The translations under genes and the position numbers were made by a program. Positions 32,345 to 45,559 of a stretch of 64,000 bases of DNA are shown here, piece after piece (within the stretch, counting starts at the first letter, position 1; each line of letters opens with the position of its first letter). The stretch is from Nectonema munidae (Eukaryota > Nematomorpha > Nectonematoida > Nectonematidae): the NCBI GenBank assembly GCA_030549495.1, contig JAUIRK010000969.1, positions 62,001 to 126,000 of the forward strand. Reading direction: 5' to 3'. The notes under the pieces are model-generated. The model was given only the letters and a program-made list of their open reading frames with translations, ran no database searches and was not told the DNA's origin.

Positions 32345-33420
32345 AAAGCGGCAGTTAGTGTTTTGATCTTTTTTGTCTTTGATTTTACTTCAGATTTTAC
32401 TTCAAATATCTCTCAGCTTTATTATCTTTGTCTCACATAAAATGCGTGAATGTATTTCAACTGAAATAAAGAAAAAACTTCTAGACTTAGTGTTGGAATA
32501 TGGTTTGTGCATGAAAGACGCTGTTGACATTTTATTTTTAAAATACTCAACAGCCAAGTCAGTTTATCGTAACGATGAAAATGATGGAGTATTTAAAAAT
32601 ATGGAGGGCATAAAGTAAGTTCATTTGATTATGAAAGACTCAATTATATAGAGAGACTCATCGAAGAAATGCCTACAATCACATTACAGGAAATAAAAGA
32701 GAAGCTAAAGGGCAAATATAACTTTGAATCAAGTTTAATCTCTATTCACAATCAACCTGTGAATAAAATTAAAATTACATTAAAAAAGCCTTACATGGAA
32801 ATTGAAGCTGTCAACGTGGAAAGGAGTATAAACTTAAGACAAGAATACGCTTTCTTCATGACAAGAAATACTCCAAAAGACCACAACTTCTATGTATTTT
32901 TAGATGAATCGGCTTTTAACTTTCATCTTACGAGATCATATGCCAGGTGAAACAGATAAAAGAGCTATAACTGTTATACCTAACGAAAGATTCAAAAACA
33001 TTATTCGCTTCTTTTATCAATTAACTAATAAAGTTTTACATTATAAAATCTAAAACTGTTCCGTCAACTCTGAAAAATGTGTTATTTTTTTAGAAGAACT
33101 TGTGGAACAGCTACTTGAAAATGATGAATTTTTTTGGGTTATTATTGACAATGCTGCTGCTATCCATAAAACCCAAAAAATAAAAGATTTACAACAGTTC
33201 TCGAATAAAACTTCACTTCCTCTTACCTTATTCGTATTTGTTAAACCCTGTTGAAAATTGTTTTTTAAAAATAAAAAGTAAATTTAAGCAGCTTATCCAC
33301 AATAAACTCAATCTTGGAAATCACCGAAGTAAAAGAAGAAAGGAATTCAATTACCATGATTGATTTTAATCATTTTTACAGATACATGTTTTTTAACCTT
33401 AATCTTGCGATGGAAATCCA
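32345..33420 (+). mobile_element. IS630/Tc1-like DNA transposase, degraded
   Basis: A TATA-like ACTATATAAAGCGG at about 32338 precedes ATG 32442, which begins MRECISTEIKKKLLDLVLEYG, a helix-turn-helix-type N-terminus. The next frame (32669-32950) gives PTITLQEIKEKLKGKYNF and FYVFLDESAFNFHLTRSYAR with the first catalytic Asp. Further on come FFWVIIDNAAAIHKTQKIKDL with the second Asp and SYLLNPVENCFLKIKSKF with the catalytic Glu. These are the order and words of IS630-like elements of the Tc1/mariner superfamily. At least four frame changes or stops make it inactive. Terminal repeats were not identified. Confidence 0.85.
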
Positions 33421-33514
33421 AATTACTATTATTAACTTTCAAAGTAATTTTAAGTTTATTAAAAATTTTATAAGAATCTCCTTTTATCATTAAAACTTTT
33501 TATGTTTTATACAG

Positions 33515-33560
33515 GGGCGCACATCCGAGGGGGAGGGGGGCCTCCGATTTCTTCGCTCAA
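33515..33560 (+). mobile_element. Solo hAT-type MITE terminus
   Basis: CAGGGGCGCACATCC followed by GAGGGGGAGGGGGG matches the ends of the 2.6-kb element at 11289-13890. No matching right end was found downstream, so this is a truncated or very diverged copy. Confidence 0.55.
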
Positions 33561-33864
33561 AAAACATTTGGATTAAACGAAGAAACAGGTTATTAACATG
33601 GGAGAGAATGACATCCAAAATCGATGAAGCAAGATGTCCATTTTGCAACAAGCTTATCCCATGATATAGAGGTGTAATTTATAAGTCCGTTTTTTATCAT
33701 CTTTTTAAATGGAAACATATCGATATAACGATGTTATGATTACTTTACTATACTTTGTATATTACTCTTCATTTGACAATATATATATTATATATGTATC
33801 CTTGTCTCTGCTTGCTGTGATATAGCTGTTGTTAATTTGTTTATCTTTCCTTACACAGTTTGGT

Positions 33865-33905
33865 GTGGAAGTATAAAAAGAGGTAATTGAATTATTTTAG
33901 TCATG
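33865..33905 (+). promoter_or_regulatory. TATA-type core promoter-like block
   Basis: GTATAAAAAGAGG, then AATTGAATT and TTTTAGTC, has the same layout as 8950-9000. This could be the promoter of a lost element. No coding sequence follows. Confidence 0.25.
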
Positions 33906-35110
33906 GTGATTGAACAGCGTATAAATTAATCGATACATTTCTAATATTAAATTATTGTAATCATTGTGAAAATGATCGCGCTGCTAGAAAAATAGAGGAA
34001 ATATATATATCTTTATGCTCGCATCGATTTCTGGTTTTGTTGTGAAGAAAATAGTTTACAAAAAATACTATTTTTACTTCTACTATATTTATTACTGATA
34101 AATTCAAACACGTTTAGATCTTTTGTTCTTTTTGACTTTCATACAAAGAAACACGTACACAGACTGATAGCGTAAGCTGATAGATTTTATCCCTTTTTTT
34201 TACAAAAAATATTATTATTATTAGAGTTCTATCTCTTTTTATATCAGTTAGATTTGGGAAGTTTTATTTTCTCCAATATTATTTCCTAAAATAAACTTCT
34301 ATCTCTTAAATCTCACATAGGGTCCAGGCACAAATCGACTTCAAGACAATTCGGCCTTCAGAAAATATCAATTCCAACATATTCAGAGGCCGATTGATTT
34401 GGGTTGGATTTCCAATCTTGTCCATTCTTATGATGTGATCAGTTATGGAAAAATAATATTTATTTGAAAGCGATACCAACAAATAAAAAATGAAGCCATA
34501 TAAGGAAGAAGAGGAAACACATCGCTTTATCGAGGACGGCCTAGACTTATAAATAAATGAAGCAACTTAGGCCAAACTCAGTTGTTATGTGCTTGTAATT
34601 CTACATCGCAAATATTCCAAATGTTTGCAACGAAAATGGTTTTATAGACCTGCACATTTTCATAGCAATTTGGAAAGAAGAGATCTATTTCTTTAGCTTG
34701 GGCTCTTAAACCTCCTGTCGTTGACAAAATTAAAAATTATCATTAAAATACATTTTCATCTCTAAATAATGTCCTTTTTCTTAAAAATACAAAAATGGTT
34801 GTACATTCTTCATAAGAACTTCGAAAAATAATCCCTTTTATTTTGGAAGCTTTTAAAATGCTTTGTGATCAATTCAATAAAATGTTAAATAAAAAAAGTA
34901 GTGGCTATTACTAAATCCGTAATTCTACTACTGAAATAGTAAATATGGTATTTTTTATGTAATTTTTAAATAGCTTTTATAATTAATAAATAGTACACTT
35001 TTCAACTTTCAAGGCTTTGAGAAATCAATTTTAGTTTATCCCAATTCTCTATTTCTATTAAAAATACCATATATAATTTTTTGAAATTTTAATTAATAAA
35101 TATCTATACA
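33906..35110. other. AT-rich intergenic DNA
   Basis: No gene recognised. A moderately GC-richer stretch at about 34320-34440 has no clear coding frame. Confidence 0.45.
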
Positions 35111-35114
35111 TAAC

Positions 35115-36720
35115 ATAACTTAATTTAATTAATGAAAAAAAGGCAAAAGCCTATAAAAATATCGCATCATAGATCTCATCTTAAAAATACAAAAGGAAAA
35201 AAATTCAAATTAAAATTGGCAAACATCTTTTCTTTCCAAAAGTCATCTAGTCTGTTTTTGAAAACATTCAAGGAAGGTGATTGAATAACTTAACCAGGCA
35301 AAAAGTTTAATCGTTAATCATACGATGAGAGAAAAATCTTTTTAGATAAGACTTTTTGCAATGAGACTTTTGAAACTTGTATGCATGGATTCTTTGAATT
35401 CTCTTAGAGTAATTAGGTAAAATTTTCGGATTTATCTTTAAGCTGCCATGTACAATGTTGTACACTGTAATAATGTCTTCTCTTTTAAATCTGTAAAACA
35501 TGGAAGGAAGATTTAATTCCTTTAGTCTTTCAATGTAATCCAGCTCTTTTAATCTAAGAATCTTTTGGTAATAGTCCTTTGAACTTTTTCAATGTTAGCA
35601 GCATCATAAATATGATAAGGAAACTCAACGATGTTACCATACTCTAAAATGAGACTTATGAGAGTTTTTTTAGAGAAGCTGTTCTGTGGTCACATCAAAT
35701 AAGGAAAAACATTTGTGGACTTTATGAAAAACTGGGAAAGCTTTGGAAATTCTTATTACAATATTTTCGGAAGAGTCAAGTTTCGAGTTAATAAGGACGC
35801 CTAAATCTTTTTGTGTGTCCACTTTTATCAACTTATGTGCTCCAATGAAGAAGGATTGCTCATTTTGTGATCCAATTTGCAAGTGAGTACATTTATCCAG
35901 ATTAAGTTCCATCCCCCATCTATTGCACCGATGGAAAAGTTTTAACAAGTCAGATTATAAATTAGATTTAGCATCGTTATTCGAAACATTATAAATTTTG
36001 ATGTCATCTGCAAACACTTTAATCCTGGAGTTCAAAAGATCATTTAGGAAAATGTTGAAAAGAAGGGGTCCTAAGACAGCCTTGAGGGACACTTCTGGTG
36101 AATAACTTTTAAACAGTATAACTAAAAAAAATTAAGCAGCAAGTAAGTTAGTTGTTGAAGATTTAGCATTCATGAAACCATGCTGATTCAAATTAAATAG
36201 TGAAAGTTTGTCTATATGATACTTAATTTTTTCAGCTATTAATGACTCGGATACTTTACAAAAATTGGAATAAGGCTTATAGGTCTATAATTTCAAGGAA
36301 GTTTTTCTATCCCCTGATTTGAATATAGGTATGATTAGAGCGGTCTTTCATATGTTTAAAAACTATCTTTCCTCTAAGGACTTCTGAAAGAGCATTTTAA
36401 CTGGGGTGGTCAAAATATTGCAGAGTTTACTGATAACAAAACAAGATTTAAATTCATCTAAATTTTCCAACTTTGCGCATATTGAGTCAGCATCAAAATT
36501 AATACAGTCAATTCAAAGTAACTTTGTTATTATAAGTATAGGCTGGTTGGAAAAGACTGAACTAAAGTATTCACTAAACACATTTGCTTTTTCAATAACA
36601 GTCCTCGTACTTGGCTCCAATCAATTTAGCAAAATTATTTGTTTTGCTTATAAGAACAAACTTTTTTAGGATTTTGATTATAGTTAGAAAGAAGTTTCTT
36701 TTTCATGAGAGATCATCGCT
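35115..36720 (-). mobile_element. CR1/L2-like LINE fragment (reverse transcriptase and C-terminus)
   Basis: The minus strand carries in order: VFSEYFSSVFS (about 36600), ISLIPIF...KVSESLIAEKI (about 36250-36330), LGPLLFNIFLNDLLNS, the catalytic FADD motif KVFADDIKIYN (36003-36014 for FADD), then CNRWGMELNLDKC and DTQKDLGVLI, KCFSLFDV, and the tail REDIITVYNIVHG...FFSHRMIND. This is the normal order for CR1/L2-type ORF2. The endonuclease and all sequence 5' of it are missing, the usual 5' truncation. Several stops and frame changes show it is dead. Confidence 0.9.
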
Positions 36721-36981
36721 TTGCACGATTTTGTAAGTTAATTTTCTTTACGAAATTATCAAAGTACAGGAAATATAATCAGCATATGAACGTCATCTAA
36801 ATGCAATAATTTAATAAAATTAATTCATATTATTTAAAACTATCAGTGTGAGTAAAATTATTAAAAGATTTAATTTCTAGTAAAAGTTTAAAAAAGTTAA
36901 GGATCTTTGGCATTGTAAAATAATTTAAAATTGAAGTCGGTCTGGCTAAAAATTAAAGTATAGAACTGGAATGAATAACAG

Positions 36982-37060
36982 AGGCGTAGCTAAGGGGAGC
37001 CTAGAGGGCCGTCCCCTCCTCACAAAATCTCTAGCGCCCTAGAGAAAATTAAATAAGATA
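36982..37060 (+). mobile_element. hAT-type MITE end
   Basis: CAGAGGCGTAGCTAAGGGGAG resembles the CAGTGGTGTAGC end of the 13403 MITE. The inner region AGGGCCGTCCCCTCC fits such an element. The other end was not found. Confidence 0.4.
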
Positions 37061-37780
37061 CCAAAAAAAGCTTACTTTTTGAATACCTATATAAAAACTA
37101 TATATTCAAACCAGCTTAAAAAAGCTAATTTTAGAAGAAGTTTAGACGAGAACTAAAAAATAAGTTCTTATTTGTTAGAAATACAAACTTTTTTTCCATT
37201 CCATTTTAAGATAAGTATGGCCTGAAAAACCTAGAAAGTTATCAATATAAACACTTGTTTTATAATTTTTTAATAAATTTTGTGTTATTTTTTACACTTT
37301 TTTTTAAATCTGAATTCAATTTCATCTTCCAACGCTCTATTCATATTCTCAATCAAAATAAATAATACATTTTTTGTCCACCTACTGCTGACGATATGAG
37401 TCGAGATTTGTTGATTTTACAAATACAAAAATCCTTTGGCTTTATAAATTCTTTTTAAAGCAACTTTTCTGCTTTACATGTGTTTTCGTCTGATTATTCC
37501 GGTTGCTACAGGTTAATCAAAATGTGCACGTAAATTTTATAACCCCATATCCACATATCATATTTTGTGGAGTTTTTATGCTCAAGTTAAAATAATATAC
37601 AAAATTTCCTTTTAACTTTAAAAAATTTCACCCTCTGACTGACAACTCTTTTTCACGTTTAAGAAATTTAATTTTATTTGATAAGACACAAAGAATATAT
37701 TAATACAAAAAAAAAATTTTGTTAAAGTTTGTTAAAGAAATGTCAAATTAACTTTTTGAGTAGATTTACAAAGGGGAAGT
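37061..37780. other. AT-rich DNA
   Basis: No genes or repeats recognised. Confidence 0.45.
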
Positions 37781-37785
37781 AAATC

Positions 37786-39430
37786 TTACATCACTTTAAT
37801 AACACGCTCTGCACAAATATTTGAATGCTGTATTGGTATAGGTGAAAGCTCTCTACACCAAAATTTACTCAATGACTTCAAATCTATTGGATGCTCTTTA
37901 TAAGCTTCTGTTAGATATCCAAAGGAGTAGGACTGAATACTGAGCAGAGAACCAGATGTCAGCCCATGAACCACTTATGAAAGCACATGCTGCTTCAGAT
38001 GTCTGTCGAAACTTTTGTAGCAAAATAAAAGCAATAAAGTATGAATTGCCCTTGAGTTCCATCTTAGAAATTGTTCGGAAATTCACTTTTGGAAAGCTTA
38101 CCGAACTTTTGAAAGTTTTGTAGCATGATATTAAGATCAAGAAGAGACAGGCCATCTCGCCACCGATCTTGTTCCTCTTTCTTCATTGCTTTTCCTGTAT
38201 TTTTAAATGAAGTCTTGAGTTGCTCATTTTCTCGTGTTATAGTTGAAATAAATGAGTAACTAAAATTTGGTGAACTTGTTGATCCTACAAAATGATCATT
38301 TAGAACAAGTTTCAGTATTGTATCAAGAATATGGTGTTCACATCCAATAAATACAGGTTCTTTTAGTCCAATATCTTTAAAGTGTTTCTGCAACTGTGTC
38401 ACTGCACCAAGACATCTTCCAGTATTTGCTGCAGTTGTGTCTGATACAATCATTTTTATTGACGGTCAGAGTTCATATTCATCAAGCACAGTTTTTACTC
38501 CATTGAATATTGTCTCACCTTTTGAGTTAACCAGTTCTATAACAGCAAGTCTCACCTCCCTATTTTCATTTTTTAAAACGACTACCTGATACTCTTTCTT
38601 CAGTATAGCTATTCCATCAAAGTGTAAAGATAAAATTTTGTATTTCAAATTTTCTTTGAAGTTATTTGTCATCTTTTCTCCTTCTTTAGTCACAGCTTTA
38701 TATATGTCGCTTTGTATTGAAGTAGGTACTAAAATCCCTCTTTCTGACAATGTTTCACAAACTTTGTGAGCTTTCTTGTATTTAATTTCGCTTCTGCCAC
38801 TACACATACTGCAGAATAAGTTCGGTATCTTTTAGAGATTGAAGATTTCTTAAAATCCCCACTACTATTAGACCTTTCTTCAATTCTGTGAGAATCTTCT
38901 GTTTCCGACTGATTTTTTCATCGTTTTAAGTAATTTTAGTTTTCTTGGATGAATTCCTAGTGTATCTTTTTTTGTGCTGCAATAGCCTACCTTACTTTTT
39001 GTTCAAATCTGTAGGTCATAAAAATCTTTGTCTTTTCGGCACAACCATTCTCCTTTCTCATCTGTTACATTAAGCATCTTAATAAAATCATAGTTTCAAG
39101 GTCTTCTTCGATTATGTTTTTCAAACTTTTTTTAATCACATTTTCACCTTCTCTTCAACTGTTGATTTGCCTTTTTGAATTGGCAAGTTTAGTTTTCTCC
39201 ATAAGAGTTTTACTTCGCCTGCTCTCTTTACAGACCTTTCTTTTTTTTTGCTTTTTACAAGACAAGTTGTTTTATATCTGTCTAAGATATGCTGTTCCAT
39301 TGGAATTTTGCATTTGATCAAGACTGTCAACAATAATATTTTTCTTGATGTTTTGCATTTTTGAAACTGCAACAGGTTTGATGACTAAATTTTCTTATTA
39401 CTTTCTGAAGGAGATGCGTTTTTTGACATT
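37786..39430 (-). mobile_element. Unclassified transposase-like protein, nearly full length but broken
   Basis: On the minus strand, three overlapping open stretches give a protein with recurring words of the family found at 1-1072. The most N-terminal long stretch (38807-38466) has LKYKILSLHFDG, KEYQVVVLKNENREVRLAVIEL and FNGVKTVLDEYEL. The next (38453-38064) has MIVSDTTAANTGRCLGAVTQLQ and FIGCEHHILDTILKLVL. The last has LQKFRQTSEAACAFISGSWAD and NICAERVIKVM. The order D...H...(C/A)ER suggests a ribonuclease-H-like transposase fold, but that is inference. The frame is interrupted in several places. A basic N-terminal part extends to about 39430. Confidence 0.6.
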
Positions 39431-42045
39431 GCAACTTTCAAATTTTAATTCGCAAAATTACAAATTTTATTTAGTCAAATTTTCTGAAACAGAATCCAAA
39501 TAAAATGTTATAATGTTACATATTAAATTTCAAAACACCTCTTATCACAATACTCATTTATAGAACAAAACTTACTCTGGTGGGTGACTTTTTTTTTAGG
39601 AGTTTTCGTTTTTTCTTTATAGAAAATGAAAATCTCCATTTGTGACAGCAGAGGAAAAAAATTCACCAAAAATTTTTTTTTATCTCTAATGCACACGTTT
39701 CTCTCTGGAACTAACTTTGAAATAAATCAGAAATAATTTGCATTACGATTTGCCGAACTTGATATAAGCAACAAAAAAAAGTTTTTTTCCACCAAGTTTA
39801 AAACATGTTAAAAACCACTTTAAAAACATTAAACTGGCTAATGGGGTCTTACAATTTTTAGTTTTCAACAGTTTTTTGGCTTCCTCAATTCCATTAAATA
39901 CGGTTTCCTGTGCTTTCTTGTTGAAGATAATTGCGTTTTTAGATAGTATGAACAGATAATAATATCTGTGTAAGTGCGGGGATTTTTCATAGCAAAAGGG
40001 TTCAACGGTCAATATTAATGAGGTTATGTTATAGCAAACAAGTTATTAATCAGGAGTTTCCTATCGCCGATTGTCGCTTTTTCAATGCCATTTGAGATAT
40101 CGGCGGGCTTTTATATTGGCTAGTGAACAAACCAGATAAATTTCTTTACCCCACTTGTAAATTTTACTCGTATAATTCTAATACATGAAATCTCGTGCTA
40201 TTTATAAGCGCAGCTTCAATTAAAATTTAAATACATATCAAAATCAGTTGCGAAAAAGCAAATTTTTGGGTCGCGAACCCCGAAAAAGCTTACTCGAAAT
40301 ACTGATGACAAGAAGTGGTAGATGCGTATAAAATTCTTCTTTATCACAGTTAAGCTCGTTTGTTTTTTGAGAATTTGTCGTGAAATTATTGCTTGAATAT
40401 GAGAAGTTTATATTTTTCTGAGACAAAAAAGTTATATTTTGAATCAATTAGACAGCAAGAGTTTAGTCATAATTTTGCTTATAAAGTGGAGATTTAATGT
40501 AAATAAAATAAGTAAATCATTGGATCCAATGTCTTGATGATATTTTATGGATGCTTCCGAAAGAATAATCAATATTTTCTCTAAATTTGCCTCTGCGCAA
40601 AGGAAATAGTGACTTGAGCAATAATTATTCGCACTTTCTATTACCGCTGCCGATAACCGATGCGTAGACCATTTTAAAGCGATATTAATATTTAAAAATT
40701 GGCATTAATAAATAATAATGCAAAAAGAGTGTTTTGCCGTACTTCCTTCGCATTTATTTCTACTGTCAGAGAAAATTTGTCCCCGCAACAAAAAGCTTTA
40801 AATAGATGAAGGAGAGCAGGACAGATATTTAATAGTTGGCCTTTTCTTTTTCTACTATATTATATTTTATTTTCTCTTAGTTTAAATAACTGTATATTTC
40901 CTTATCCAAATATTCTTCCTTTTTATCAACAATTTTTTCACATATATCATGATTCATTTCTTCATTCATTTTATTATAACCCTTATATGGCCCCATTTTT
41001 TACTACCATTTCATTTATTTTGTATATTTAACATTTTTGCGAGAAATCCTTTAATTTTCGTTATAACTTTATTGCAGTTATTAAGGTTTACACTTTCAAT
41101 AGCTCCTTAATCATTTTTTTAGAAGGATTGAATTTTTTTTTGTTTCAAAATAAACCTGTGTTTCAGCTACTTTCAGTTTCCCTATATTTTTTATAATAGC
41201 CAAAATGTTTTCGATTCGATTTAAGGATTAGGCTATACGTGCCTAATAAATAACAATTGTTTTACATAGGTTATATAAAAGAAGATGTGAATATTTTTGA
41301 AAGAATGTTATCAAATAAAATTATTAAGGGAAAAATATACTTTTTGTAATCTAACTTGATTAAAATAAATGAATAATAATTAATTTTATTTTTTCAATAA
41401 AGTAATTCCTAAAATATTTTTGATATTAACAAACAAACATTTTGAATATTCTAGTGCCAATTTGGCCTTGAAAAGGCATAGTCGTTGTTGATTGAGAAAT
41501 CGAGCATGGCAATGAATAAGTTGGGTAAAAACGGTTCCAGAAGAAAATTGATTTTATTAGACTTTTATGAATATAATAGCCGATATTTAACAATTCTCGG
41601 GTTAACAAAAGAAACGATATCTTCAACGAAAAACACAAAGTATATCACTAAATTTTTAGGCTGACATTTTTTAAATTATAGCATAACATGTGTTGGTTCG
41701 CTATCTACGTTCTCCATTTTTGAAGTTTTTTTCATATTTTCGAGGATCATGATATGGCAAAAGCTTTTCATATAAATATGTGTCATATACAACTTAGAAT
41801 GTTAAAGTCTAAAAAAGATTTTAAACGTAAAGCGCTTATTATTGGAATTTCTTTCCCAATATCAACGTTGAAATTACAATATTTACACATATTCAGGCTT
41901 TGTGTTACTTCAAATAAACTGAAATTATTTTTAGCTTGTAATATGTTTTTCATCATGACTATAGAGGAGAAAAATTTGGTAATATTCATAAAGGTTATTA
42001 TAGCTGGTTTTGTAAAATGATGATTTTTATAAAATTACCGATAAG
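39431..42045. other. Intergenic DNA, several small unrecognised ORFs
   Basis: Minus-strand frames at 39743-40012 (containing KAQETVFNGIEEAKKLLKTK) and 40244-40447, and frames at 41426-41638 and 41754-42020, have no recognised motif. I do not call them as genes. The first may be a remnant of a transposase, judging by its charged helical stretch. Confidence 0.35.
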
Positions 42046-42049
42046 AAAT

Positions 42050-42338
42050 CAGGGCCGGATTTATAACGAAATTTCACCTCGAGTAATTTTATAATTTTTT
42101 CTATAATGAATTATCCTTAATATTCAATATAAGAAAGCATGGAAAATGAATGCCAATCTAGAGAATCTCTCGTATAAATATGTAAAAATATCTTCTTACG
42201 GATGCAAAGTACAATTTTTTAAATAGATCAAACCAAACTTGAGTTAACTATAGACTCATATTCTTGAAGAATGGGAGAGGTTGAGGGTGTGGGTTATCTC
42301 CATATTGCACCTCGCCCGATCTAAATCCCGCACCGATG
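42050..42338. mobile_element. Probable hAT-type MITE
   Basis: CAGGGCCGGATTTATA at 42050 and CTAAATCCCGCACCG near 42321-42335 are imperfect inverted ends. TTTCACCTCGAG and ATTGCACCTCGCC lie inside. No target duplication is clear. Confidence 0.45.
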
Positions 42339-44840
42339 TTAGAGGGTTTGTATTTTAAATATTTATTGAGTAGGTAGGAGGACTCATAAAAAAAGAGTTC
42401 TGACCGTGTCACATATAACCATTTTATTTCAAATACAATTTTCTAATAAAATTTAATGTTTATTTCAATTTGCTTTATTTGCATGTGCCAGTATCTCAAA
42501 TATTTCATTTTCTCTACATTTGTTTTTCTTTCAAATAAGGTTGCGTATTTTATCTTGTTTTTATATTCGCATAGGCGCAAATGTATAAGTAATAACAAAG
42601 TTGCTTTTTTTTACATTCACAAAAGTTGTATGTAAATATATTTATTATTCAGATCAATAGGATATTTAAGGTTTTCCCACATTGCCATGTCCTTCTTTTT
42701 ATTGCTGGCAAACATATTTGGCATTTCATTGTGAAGTTTATTTTCATGTCTACAAGCAATCATGTAACTCATTGTAATTCCATAGGGAAGGAAAATCTCG
42801 AAAACTACTCGATATGCAGAAGTGTGTGGGTTAATTAACATAATCTAACACGCGTACGTACAATAAATCATTTATTTGACTTCACTTTACCACACTTTGC
42901 CTCTTCACCATTCAGATGGTTCAATGTTGATACGTCGCTTACAAAAAATAGAAAAAGTACCATCGACTACGGCAATTGATGTACTAAAGTGTATTTCACG
43001 TCAAATACAAATAAATCACTTTAAATCTATGGATTGCAATTTTTAAAAATATCTTTACTTCATAAAGTTATGTTTACGTATAAAAATATATAAACGTGCA
43101 TATCTCTTTCCACGTCATGCCCTTTAGCGTAGCCTAGAATATTAAACAAGCGCGCCTAAATTTTCAGAGGGGCATAGAAGTTTTTATCCAAATATGAGCA
43201 AATCGCAATGCTCAATATTTTTTTCCGAAATTCGTTGTTTTATGGTTGACAATTTAGTTCATTGTTTATTTAGTCACAGCTATTTCGTTAGTAAACAATT
43301 TCATTAGTTAATTGTATTGTTATCGTTACTTATTTATTTGGTTAATTATTTCCAGATCGAATTTGACAGGAGTAAATAATGAAAAATTGATTTTTAAATA
43401 TTGAAAGAAACTATGATTATGAGTAAGAAAAATAAAAGATGTGAATGTATAAAAAAATATTTCTTGATATCTTCTCCATTTGTAAGAAAATTTGACATTA
43501 ATATTCTTAAATGGGTGCAAGATAATTGCGTTCAAAAGTGAATAAATGATAAAATATTGATTTTTTGTTAGAAATTTTGTCCCTTCTATGATACGCTAGT
43601 TATCAAAGTTGGGCATAAATGCTTTATTTATATATTTAAGATACATAGTCCTATAAAACAAATAAGAAAAATGGCTTGACTAGAAAATCCTGACAAACAA
43701 CGGAACGCAAATTGTTTAAAATCAAAATAGCACTAATCACAATAATTGTTTCATAATAATGAAATATCACAAATTCATACCTTCCTTCATCACAATCCTT
43801 TATAGTTTAGATACAAATTTACAAGTAAAGTTAGTATTTAGCCAAAAGTCAACATCTCTTTACATTGAGTATTGTATACTGTGGTTTGGAAGAAAGAATG
43901 GAATGGTCAAAAGAGCAGCTATAGGATCTAACTTGCTCAATTAGATTTTGAAAATAGTTTTGTCACTCCAGATTTAAACTGCGACTACACTGTAAATAAT
44001 TTTTTAGAATCTAAACATATTTCTAAACGCCAAAATTGTCTCGACTTTTTGACGCGTTTAAACTTAAACTGATATATAGTGTTTAGATATTACCGCCATT
44101 CAAACGTTGGTGTTTAAACACCACTTACTCGTTCAAATTTATTCCCAAAATTAAATATTATTTTTACATTTACCTTTTTTTATAATGTTCAAAGACCTTT
44201 TTACATTATTAAGGATTTTTTTAATATCATAACTTTCATACAATAAGCAAACTGCGTGAAATTTTTCAAAATCTTTATTTTTTCATAAAACACGAGCAAT
44301 CAAAAGCTTTTGTAATATTTTTTAAATTTGATTAAATTGGAGCTTTTATAGTATCGGCTTGAATGTTGCAAAACTTCATCTTATAGGAAACCAAGAAGTA
44401 GGAAGTTTTTTGGATAATGGAGGTCAAAAACATAATATATTTTTAGAAACTTGGTTAGCGCGACTTTGATGTCATTTTCACATCCATAGAGAAGACCATT
44501 AGCTGCAATTTTGATACTTATGATTAAAATCAAAAGCCTTGTGGGGAATTCACAAGTGAATCATCTTCTGAAATTTCTTTCGAAGAATCCTAAAAAATTG
44601 AGTTTGTAATGATAATTTTGTATTTTAATTTCAATTACCTTTATTTCTTCCATCAAGAGATATATGTTTTGGGATCTTTTAATCTGATTTTTTTCTTCCA
44701 AATTTATTAGGATTTTATATTCTATCAAGACTTTATCTGTTTTTTCATTTTTCTAAAAATATAACAATTAATAACAGGCAAAAAAAACTACATTAAAATC
44801 CAATTTCAAACAATTTTCAAGTTTCTGAAATAAAATCATC
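42339..44840. other. AT-rich intergenic DNA
   Basis: There are no recognisable coding frames or element ends. A small palindrome, GTGTTTAAACAC, lies near 44120. Short ORFs here have no motif. Confidence 0.45.
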
Positions 44841-44849
44841 CAATTTTCA

Positions 44850-45230
44850 TTGATACAATCTTTGCTCAAATTTTGTTTTATCAAAAAAAAATCATCTTCT
44901 CAAAACATGAAATGCAACTTCTTCGATCATTTTATCAAAAATCTGCAAAATGTTGCCTTTTTTCAAAAAAATTTCAATGTATTGAGGGAACTTTGCAACT
45001 TTTCTGAATCGCATTTTTTCTTTTGTGAGCTCTCAGTCAAAATGAGTTGTTGTGCGAAGGATTTTGGAGAAGAATCAGTATTTGAAAAAATACATATGTC
45101 ATTAGAATTGTGCTCCCTTTTTCCAAGATATCCTTGGTGAATGTTGTTTTCAGAACAGTAACCAATTCTTCGGCTGACATACCGGTAATAATATTTTTAG
45201 ATAAGAGTTTAATACTATTCATAACTACTT
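44850..45230 (-). CDS. Possible decayed coding region downstream of a zinc-finger ORF
   Basis: On the minus strand, 45222-45037 reads MNSIKLLSKNIITGMSAEELVTVLKTTFTKDILEKGS. A neighbouring frame continues with SPKSFAQQLILTESSQKK. The charged, non-repetitive composition suggests old coding sequence. It lies on the same strand as, and about 500 bp after, the C2H2-like ORF, with a MITE between. The two may be exons or fragments of one gene. Function unknown. Confidence 0.25.
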
Positions 45231-45403
45231 TCTACTAAAAAAATTGTTTTTATATTTTGTATAGTTAATTATATTCATAACAAAAAGCAACATTTATCAA
45301 TGAAACATAGTACATATCTTTCCCTAGTGAATAAACTAATTGAGACCAGTTATACTCCTAAAAAAAATTTATCTTGAGAATACCCTGTCTCTAAACCATC
45401 AAA

Positions 45404-45559
45404 CAGAGCCCACACTAACTATAAAATTATGGGGCGCAAGACACCCCCCCCCCCCCGACAAATACATCATATGTTTTTAGTTCAAAAATTAGTGCCCCAA
45501 TGAAGCCCCCCCCCCCCCCCCCCCCCCCCCCTTAAAATTTTTGCTTAGCGCGGGCACTG
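45404..45559. mobile_element. hAT-type MITE, 156 bp, poly-C-rich, perfect 8-bp target duplication
   Basis: It has ends CAGAGCCCACACTAA (45404) and TTAGCGCGGGCACTG (to 45559), 12 of 15 paired. The octamer CCATCAAA is identical at 45396-45403 and 45560-45567. It contains a C13 run (45444-45456) and a C26 run (45506-45531), which together make up a quarter of the element. Confidence 0.92.
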
